11,153 nucleotides of DNA from Rhodoferax sp. GTDB taxonomy: Bacteria; Pseudomonadota; Gammaproteobacteria; Burkholderiales; Burkholderiaceae_C. Where the stretch lies: the NCBI GenBank assembly GCA_017880985.1, contig JADGRK010000049.1, positions 1 through 11,153 of the forward strand, in the 5' to 3' direction. The position numbers were made by a program, and so were the translations under genes. Below are positions 6,117 through 11,153 of the stretch, piece by piece; position 1 is the first letter of the stretch; every line of letters starts with the position of its first letter. Below the pieces are notes generated by a model. The model searched no databases. It worked only from the letters and a program-made list of their open reading frames with translations, and had not been told where the DNA came from.

Positions 6117-7631
6117 GTGAGCAACTTGAGTGAATCGCTGGTCGGCTATGCCGATTGGCTAGGCTACGACCATGGCGAAAGGGCTGAGGCATGGGTTCAG
6201 CGGCTCGAAGTCAATCGACCGGAATTGGATTATTTCCGCGCACAGCCGCTTCCCTCCTGCCCGGCTTATGTCGCACTACCAGCGCCGATGCCGGTGCCTG
6301 ACGGAGCGCCGGATCTGGCCCAGCGCATTGCGGTGACACCGCCTGCCGAAGTCCTCGTTGCCCTCGCGCGCGCCAGGGATTTGGCCGGCTGGAATATGTT
6401 CACCCGGCTGTCCGACCAAACACCGCAGCATGAACCCGGATTTTTGGGAGGAATGCCAGTGGCCATAAAAGATTTGATGGCCGTCGCTGGCACTCCTCTG
6501 AGCGGTGGCAGCGCCGCAGTGGAAGACACGACGGCGCTGCGCGATGCCGAAGTGATTGCAAGGCTGCGGCGAGCCGGTGCGGTGTTTATTGGCGCCACCA
6601 ATCTGCACGAACTAGCGTACGGCATCACCAGCGACAACCCGCGTTTCGGACGGGTGATGAATCCTGCCGTGCCGGACCGGATTCCCGGCGGATCGAGCGG
6701 CGGATCCGCCGCCGCCATTGCCGCCGGCATCGTCCATGCTGCACTCGGAACCGACACTGCGGGTTCGATCAGGGTGCCGGCCGCCTGTTGCGGCATCGTC
6801 GGTTTCAAGCCGAGCTACGATGTTTTGCCCAGGGATGGCGTAATGGATCTCGCGCCCTCGCTGGATCATGTCGGTCCGTTGGGACGAACCGTTGCAGATA
6901 CCGCGGCCCTGTTTGCCGCCATGCTGGACTTGCCGTCGATGCCGGCCTGGCGCTATACCGGCTTGGCGGGGCGCAGGATTGCCCGGCTGACTGGCTACTT
7001 CGATCAACCGCTCGACCCGTGTTTACGAGACGCCCTGGCCGAAGCCATGCGGGCGCTCGCGGAGGATGGCGCAGCCTGCTCGGTTACCCAGATCGATGGC
7101 ATGGACGCTGCGGCTGCTATCCAGTTAAACACGATTTGCGCCGAAGCCAGCGCTAGCCACAACGAGCGCCTACAGCAGCGCGGTGAAGCGCTCGGCGAAG
7201 ATGTACGGGTGCGGCTCGAGATCGGAAACTTCCTGCCTGGACACTGGTATGTCAAAGCCCAGAAGATGCGGCGCCAACTGGCTGATTACATGGACGCCGC
7301 GTTCGGCCAGGCCGACTTTTTGATTTGCCCAACGATGCGCGCGCCGGCGCCACACGTCGGCGCAGCCCGAGTCGATATCGAGGGACGCTCTTATGCGCTG
7401 CATACCGCAGTGACACAACTGACGATGCCATTCAACTTGACCGGACACCCTGCCATTTCCATACCATGGAGCCAGACGCAGGACGGCGTCCCGCTCGCCC
7501 TGCAGATCATTGGCAGACGTGGCGCGGACTGGCAGGTGCTGGCCGTGGCCGAACGGCTTGAACACCTGTCTCCATGGAGCAAACACCAAACGACCGCTAA
7601 CAACAATAAGAAGCGCCATGCTGGCACTTGA
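6117..7631 (+). CDS. Amidase-signature family hydrolase (AtzE/GatA-like)
   Basis: The 504-residue enzyme carries the full Ser-cisSer-Lys triad. Lys118 is in VAIKDL, Ser193 in PGGSSGGS and nucleophile Ser217 in TAGSIRVPA; the 75- and 24-residue spacings equal those of fatty-acid amide hydrolase. The middle and C-terminal parts (WYVKAQKMRR, FLICPTMRAPAP, VPLALQIIG) recall AtzE, the 1-carboxybiuret hydrolase, and GatA. It should hydrolyse a small C-N amide bond in the cytoplasm. Codons 1-75 form a longer N-terminal part than in plain amidases, perhaps an alpha-helical cap. The start is GTG with no good ribosome site, chosen because the frame has no early ATG. The stop overlaps the permease gene by 14 bp. 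Lying inside a transporter operon that ends with AllA, it probably acts on an imported amide or ureide, or on allophanate. The substrate is unknown. Confidence 0.88.
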   Translation: MSNLSESLVGYADWLGYDHGERAEAWVQRLEVNRPELDYFRAQPLPSCPAYVALPAPMPVPDGAPDLAQRIAVTPPAEVLVALARARDLAGWNMFTRLSDQTPQHEPGFLGGMPVAIKDLMAVAGTPLSGGSAAVEDTTALRDAEVIARLRRAGAVFIGATNLHELAYGITSDNPRFGRVMNPAVPDRIPGGSSGGSAAAIAAGIVHAALGTDTAGSIRVPAACCGIVGFKPSYDVLPRDGVMDLAPSLDHVGPLGRTVADTAALFAAMLDLPSMPAWRYTGLAGRRIARLTGYFDQPLDPCLRDALAEAMRALAEDGAACSVTQIDGMDAAAAIQLNTICAEASASHNERLQQRGEALGEDVRVRLEIGNFLPGHWYVKAQKMRRQLADYMDAAFGQADFLICPTMRAPAPHVGAARVDIEGRSYALHTAVTQLTMPFNLTGHPAISIPWSQTQDGVPLALQIIGRRGADWQVLAVAERLEHLSPWSKHQTTANNNKKRHAGT

Positions 7632-8508
7632 CCTGCTCGTCAACGGCTTGATCTTCGGCTTGTTCTATGCGCTTATGGCGGTTGGATTGGCCATGATTTT
7701 TGGCGTATTGAAAGTGGTGAACTTTGCTCATGGCGAGTTCTACATGGTGGGTGCTTATGCATATGTGCTCATTTCGCTGAAACTGGGTGTGTCGCCGTGG
7801 ATTGCCTTGCCAGCCGCGGCGGCCGTCGGCGCAGCGCTGGGATGGCTGGTCGAGCGCACGTTGATGCGGCCTCTGTACAGCGGTTACGCAAGCTGGAGCA
7901 TCATGAAGGATGAATACGCAGTTGTCGTCACGTTTGGTCTTTCGCTGCTACTCATCAACCTGGTGGACAAAATCGTCGGCCCCTATCCGGTTCGCGGTCC
8001 GGATCTGATCGAAACCAGCCGGTTCGCGATCGGACCCATCATGCTCAACGGTCAAAAGCTGATTGCAGCAGGCATCTCGCTGTCAATACTGACCGGCCTT
8101 GCCTGGTTTATCAAGAAGTCACTGTGGGGCAGGCAAATCCAGGCGGTTGCACAAAACCGGCTGGGTGCTTCGCTGGCCGGCATTGACGCCACGCGCACCA
8201 CCAGCATGATCTTTGCCATCGCCGGCTTGCTCGCAGCATTGTCAGGCGCGCTGCTCGCGCCGGTCATTAATCCTTCCCCGGACGTTGGTGCTTTCCCTGC
8301 CATCAAATCCTATGTCATCGTCGTGCTTGGCGGGATGGGTTCGATTTGGGGTGCGATGATCGCTGCCCTATTCCTGGGGGTGTTCGAGGCCTTCTTCGCA
8401 GTCTATGTATCCTATGCCTATCGCGACGCATTCGGCTTGCTGCTGCTGATTCTGGTCCTGATATTCCGACCGCAAGGTTTGTTCGGAGAGAAAGGACGTG
8501 AAGTATGA
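7618..8508 (+). CDS. HAAT-type ABC transporter permease, LivH-like
   Basis: The 296-residue membrane protein has about eight hydrophobic segments and the LivH-type motif NFAHGEFYMVGAY (residues 35-47) after the first helix. The contact region for the ATPase lies before the last helices (about residues 205-220). The frame is open further upstream, but the ATG at 7618 matches the family start (LDLLVNGLIFGL) and overlaps the amidase stop by 14 bp; the ribosome site (AATAAGAAG) is modest. It should form the translocation pore in the inner membrane with the next gene product. The stop overlaps the following ATG (ATGA at 8505-8508), showing translational coupling. Confidence 0.92.
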   Translation: MLALDLLVNGLIFGLFYALMAVGLAMIFGVLKVVNFAHGEFYMVGAYAYVLISLKLGVSPWIALPAAAAVGAALGWLVERTLMRPLYSGYASWSIMKDEYAVVVTFGLSLLLINLVDKIVGPYPVRGPDLIETSRFAIGPIMLNGQKLIAAGISLSILTGLAWFIKKSLWGRQIQAVAQNRLGASLAGIDATRTTSMIFAIAGLLAALSGALLAPVINPSPDVGAFPAIKSYVIVVLGGMGSIWGAMIAALFLGVFEAFFAVYVSYAYRDAFGLLLLILVLIFRPQGLFGEKGREV

Positions 8509-9479
8509 GCGCTCGGCGCAATCTCTGGGCCAACCGGCTACGCTCGGATTTTCGGGCAGCGCTCGGCATGCTGGCCGTGCTGGCCTGCGTTCCTTTCTTC
8601 GTTACCTCGCCCTATTCGCTCGGCATCGTGATCGTCAGCATGTATTTCGCGATGCTGGCGATGGGATGGAACCTGCTGGCCGGGTTCACCGGTCAGTTCT
8701 CGCTTGCGCCAGCCGCATTCGCCATGCTCGGGGCCTACACCACGGGGCTGCTTAATTATCATTGGCAGGCACCGCTTGCGCTGGGCCTTCCGGCCGCAGT
8801 GCTCGGCATGGCGCTGGTGGGATGGGCACTGGGACGCCTTATCCTTCGCTTGCGCGGCCCCTACTTATCCCTGACGACGTTGTCGTTCGCCGAGATCGCA
8901 CGGGTCGTCATCAGCAATTCACACGAATTTACGCGTGGTGACCAGGGCCTGAACGTGCCAACCTTAATGCAGAGCAGGGTCGGCTACTACTATCTTTTTC
9001 TCGCGGTTCTGGCATTCACGCTGGTCGGACTCTATCTACTCATGCGCTCAAAGGTAGGACGTTTTTGGCTTGCGATTCGGGACGATTCCATCGGTGCCGA
9101 GACCCGCGGCATTGATGTGGTGCGCTATAAAACCCTGGCCTTTGGCCTGTCGTGCGCAATCTGCGGCTTTGCCGGCGCACTCTACGGCACATTCAGCCAG
9201 CTTGTCAGTCCTGAACTCGGCCTGCTGCTGCAAACCGGGTTGGTCATTTCGATGGTAGTTATAGGCGGTATCGGCACCCTGACGGGTCCGCTCCTCGGTG
9301 CGCTGCTGGTCTATCTTTCGTCAGAATGGCTGAGCGAAATTGGTGGCATACAGCTGATTGTTTTTTCTGCGCTGGTGATTGTCTTCGCGCGTTTTTTCCG
9401 TACCGGACTCTGGGGTCTGGTTACCAGCTGGCGCTCGCGCCTGAAGACCACGCCGGACGTAGCGAAGGAGTCGTCATGA
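8505..9479 (+). CDS. HAAT-type ABC transporter permease, LivM-like
   Basis: The 324-residue membrane protein is the partner of the preceding permease. It shows the LivM hallmark blocks WNLLAGFTGQFSLAPAAF (about 55-72) and LRGPYLSLTTLSFAEI (116-131), a TRGDQGLNVP loop (about 143-152), then VGRFWLAIRDDSIGAETRGI, which is the coupling segment to the ATPase. Length and order are normal for the family. An AAAGGA ribosome site precedes the ATG, which overlaps the LivH-like stop. Its own stop overlaps the next start (ATGA at 9476-9479). Confidence 0.92.
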   Translation: MSARRNLWANRLRSDFRAALGMLAVLACVPFFVTSPYSLGIVIVSMYFAMLAMGWNLLAGFTGQFSLAPAAFAMLGAYTTGLLNYHWQAPLALGLPAAVLGMALVGWALGRLILRLRGPYLSLTTLSFAEIARVVISNSHEFTRGDQGLNVPTLMQSRVGYYYLFLAVLAFTLVGLYLLMRSKVGRFWLAIRDDSIGAETRGIDVVRYKTLAFGLSCAICGFAGALYGTFSQLVSPELGLLLQTGLVISMVVIGGIGTLTGPLLGALLVYLSSEWLSEIGGIQLIVFSALVIVFARFFRTGLWGLVTSWRSRLKTTPDVAKESS

Positions 9480-10198
9480 GCCTGCTCATGATGAGGGGCC
9501 TTTATAAACATTTTGGTGGCGTCACGGCGGTAAACGATGTCAGCTTTGCCGTCGAGGAAGGCGAAATCCTCGGTTTGATCGGACCCAACGGATCGGGAAA
9601 GACAACGGTGCTCAACATGCTGTCCGGATTTCTCCAGCCCGACGCCGGCGAAGTCGTGTTTGCAGAAGAAAATGTGACCCGACTCACAACAGTTGAACTG
9701 GCCCGACGCGGCTTGTTGCGCATGTTCCAGATGACGCGGGTTTTCGGACGCATTACGACACTTGACAATATGCTGGTGGCGGGAATGGCAATGGGGTTGA
9801 CCGAAAAAGAGACCAACCAGCGCGCACAGGCGCTACTCGAAGAACTGACTCTGACCCATGTCCAGTATCTCGATGCGGGTCAGTTATCGGGTGGTCAGCG
9901 CAAGCTGCTTGAGTTTGGCATGTGCTTCATCAAGCCGCCAAGAATGGCGCTGCTCGATGAACCCTTTGCGGCCGTCCATCCAGTGATGCGGGAAGCCATG
10001 GCCAACTTCATCCGGCGCCGCCATACGATGGGCCAGACCTTTGTTCTGGTCAGCCACGACATGCCAATCGTGGTCGAGTTATGCCAACGCGCGGTGTGCA
10101 TGAATGCTGGCAAGGTCATTGCTGTTGGCCCGACCCGCAGCGTGCTGGAAAGCACTCCGGTTATCGAGGCTTATCTTGGGAGTTCCAGCCATGCCTGA
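9476..10198 (+). CDS. HAAT-type ABC transporter ATPase, LivG-like
   Basis: The protein has 240 residues from the ATG at 9476, which is preceded by AAGGAG and overlaps the LivM-like stop; a longer upstream frame lies inside the permease gene and is rejected. Walker A is GPNGSGKTT (36-44), the Q-loop is Gln84 (RMFQMTR), the signature is LSGGQRK (136-142), Walker B is MALLDEP (156-162), and the switch His is 193 (VSHD). After the catalytic Glu161 the D-loop reads FAAVHP, where LivG proteins usually have xAGLNP. All hydrolytic residues are present, so it should be active, pairing with the LivF-like ATPase on the cytoplasmic face. Confidence 0.92.
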   Translation: MSLLMMRGLYKHFGGVTAVNDVSFAVEEGEILGLIGPNGSGKTTVLNMLSGFLQPDAGEVVFAEENVTRLTTVELARRGLLRMFQMTRVFGRITTLDNMLVAGMAMGLTEKETNQRAQALLEELTLTHVQYLDAGQLSGGQRKLLEFGMCFIKPPRMALLDEPFAAVHPVMREAMANFIRRRHTMGQTFVLVSHDMPIVVELCQRAVCMNAGKVIAVGPTRSVLESTPVIEAYLGSSSHA

Positions 10199-10925
10199 AT
10201 TGCTGTTAAACGTCGAGAATGTGACGGCAGGCTATGCGCAGGACATCGATGTGTTGCGCGATGTTTCGCTGCAGGTCCATGCCGGCAAAGTCAGCGGATT
10301 GATAGGCTTGAACGGTGCAGGAAAATCGACGGTTGTCAAAACTATCTGCGGATTTTTAAGCCCGAAAGCCGGACAGGTCAGCTTCATGGGCAAACCTATT
10401 TCGGGGGTCGCTCCACACCAGTTGATCGATCTCGGCATCTGCTGTATCCCGCAGGAGTCCAGCCTGTTTCCATATCTGACGGTTGAGGAAAACCTCCTGC
10501 TGCCATTACAGGGGCGGAGGAAAAAATTTGGCGGTGTCATTGCGCAGCGCTTTGAGGAAGTGCTGGTAGCCTTCCCTGCGGTTCGCGAGAAGCGCAGGGC
10601 GCAAGCCGGCGACTTGTCTGGCGGCCAGCAGAAACAGGTAGAGTTTGCGAAAGCCTGGCTGCAGCAGCCACGAATGTGCCTGATCGACGAACCGAGCATC
10701 GGGCTGTCGCCGATCATGGCCGAAGAAGTATTCTCCTGGATCGAGAAATTTACCCAGTCCGGCATGGGAATTTTATTGATCGACCATAACGTCAGGCGCG
10801 TCGTGCGCATGTCTGATCACGTTCAGGTGCTGAGCCTTGGTCGTATTACAGCGGCGGGCAAGAAGGAAGCATTCCAAGGCGATCTGCATGAACAGGTGAA
10901 GCAGTGGTTGGGTCTGAATTTTTGA
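10191..10925 (+). CDS. HAAT-type ABC transporter ATPase, LivF-like
   Basis: The protein has 244 residues from the ATG at 10191, which overlaps the LivG-like stop by 8 bp. Codons upstream in the same frame belong to the previous gene. Walker A is GLNGAGKST (39-47), the Q-loop is Gln88 (CIPQESSLFP), the signature is LSGGQQK (142-148), Walker B is MCLIDEPSIGLSP (162-174), and the switch His is 199 (LIDHN). It completes a five-component HAAT importer: one binding protein, two permeases and two ATPases. The stop shares one base with the following ATG (TGATG at 10923-10927), so the downstream enzyme is coupled to it. Confidence 0.92.
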   Translation: MPELLLNVENVTAGYAQDIDVLRDVSLQVHAGKVSGLIGLNGAGKSTVVKTICGFLSPKAGQVSFMGKPISGVAPHQLIDLGICCIPQESSLFPYLTVEENLLLPLQGRRKKFGGVIAQRFEEVLVAFPAVREKRRAQAGDLSGGQQKQVEFAKAWLQQPRMCLIDEPSIGLSPIMAEEVFSWIEKFTQSGMGILLIDHNVRRVVRMSDHVQVLSLGRITAAGKKEAFQGDLHEQVKQWLGLNF

Positions 10926-11153
10926 TGCGGCGTATCGCATACCAAAGTGTCACGGCGAGAAACTTTACCCGCTTCGGACTGGTGATCGACGCCAAGGGCG
11001 CTACGCCAGAACTCATCAACGAGGGCACTACAAAACGATTTTCGGATCTGGCCTCGTTCGATCCGGGTGTCCAGGCCGCCAGCCCGGCGATAGGAATTTA
11101 CCTTGCAAATGCACGCACCTTTCCACGGAGAATTACAAAGCTCGAACGCCATC
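10925..11153 (+). CDS. allA: AllA-family ureidoglycolate lyase, partial (runs off the window)
   Basis: The first 76 codons are present, beginning at the ATG that overlaps the LivF-like stop; AllA proteins are about 160-170 residues, so over half is beyond the edge. The frame has no stop. It resembles Escherichia coli AllA in order and spacing: FTRFGLVID (residues 14-22), INEGTTKRFSDLA (31-43, against INNGxxxRYHDLA), an acidic linker, IGIYLANA (56-63), and KLERH (72-76), which in AllA precedes the HPxGxQAF metal and substrate region. AllA splits S-ureidoglycolate into glyoxylate and urea, the last step of allantoin/allantoate use. Its place directly after the transporter genes ties the operon to ureide metabolism. 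Assignment rests on the N-terminal half only. Confidence 0.78.
   Translation, partial: MRRIAYQSVTARNFTRFGLVIDAKGATPELINEGTTKRFSDLASFDPGVQAASPAIGIYLANARTFPRRITKLERH

Noticed and set aside
9326..9475. Extended N terminus of the LivG-like ATPase.
   Set aside because: Those codons lie within the LivM-like gene; the ATG at 9476 has a good ribosome site and matches the family start.

Overview
The window looks like chromosomal or accessory DNA of a GC-rich betaproteobacterium, most likely Burkholderiales. This is inferred from codon use, from the closest remembered relatives of the sugar-acid genes, and from the LivHMGF-type operon layout. No rRNA, tRNA, CRISPR array or phage gene is visible.

Left part (about 1-3980): a damaged sugar-acid catabolic cluster inside mobile-element debris. 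A short IS6-family element (18-637), whose transposase has lost its middle, has removed the 5' end of an SDR gene resembling 2-keto-3-deoxy-L-fuconate 4-dehydrogenase. A second SDR gene follows with an ATGA stop/start overlap, but it is only 124 codons long and lacks its catalytic centre. Next comes an intact FAH-family gene resembling 2,4-diketo-3-deoxy-L-fuconate hydrolase. Convergent to it, overlapping tail to tail by 11 bp, is an intact FAH-fold gene very like 2-keto-3-deoxy-D-xylonate dehydratase (XylX). Upstream of xylX lie the 3' end of an IS256-family transposase with an internal stop, and a solitary IS6-type terminal repeat at 3965-3978. The block 18-3978 is therefore bracketed by IS6-type ends. 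Two oxidative sugar-acid routes are represented, but the fuconate-type route is probably broken in this copy.

Right part (4038-11153, running off the edge): a well-ordered, intact transport and catabolic operon. A GntR/FCD repressor gene (minus strand) diverges from a plus-strand operon of periplasmic binding protein, amidase-signature hydrolase, two HAAT-family permeases (LivH- and LivM-like), two ATPases (LivG- and LivF-like), and the first 76 codons of an AllA-type ureidoglycolate lyase. From the amidase onward each gene overlaps the next by 1-14 bp. The 141-bp divergent region holds a 27-bp perfect odd palindrome with a FadR-type core, TGGTCAGACCA, just downstream of a plausible promoter.

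The right part reads as a substrate-inducible system that imports a small amide or ureide, hydrolyses an amide bond, and passes a ureidoglycolate-type intermediate to AllA, which makes glyoxylate and urea. The substrate is inferred, not shown. The operon continues beyond the window.
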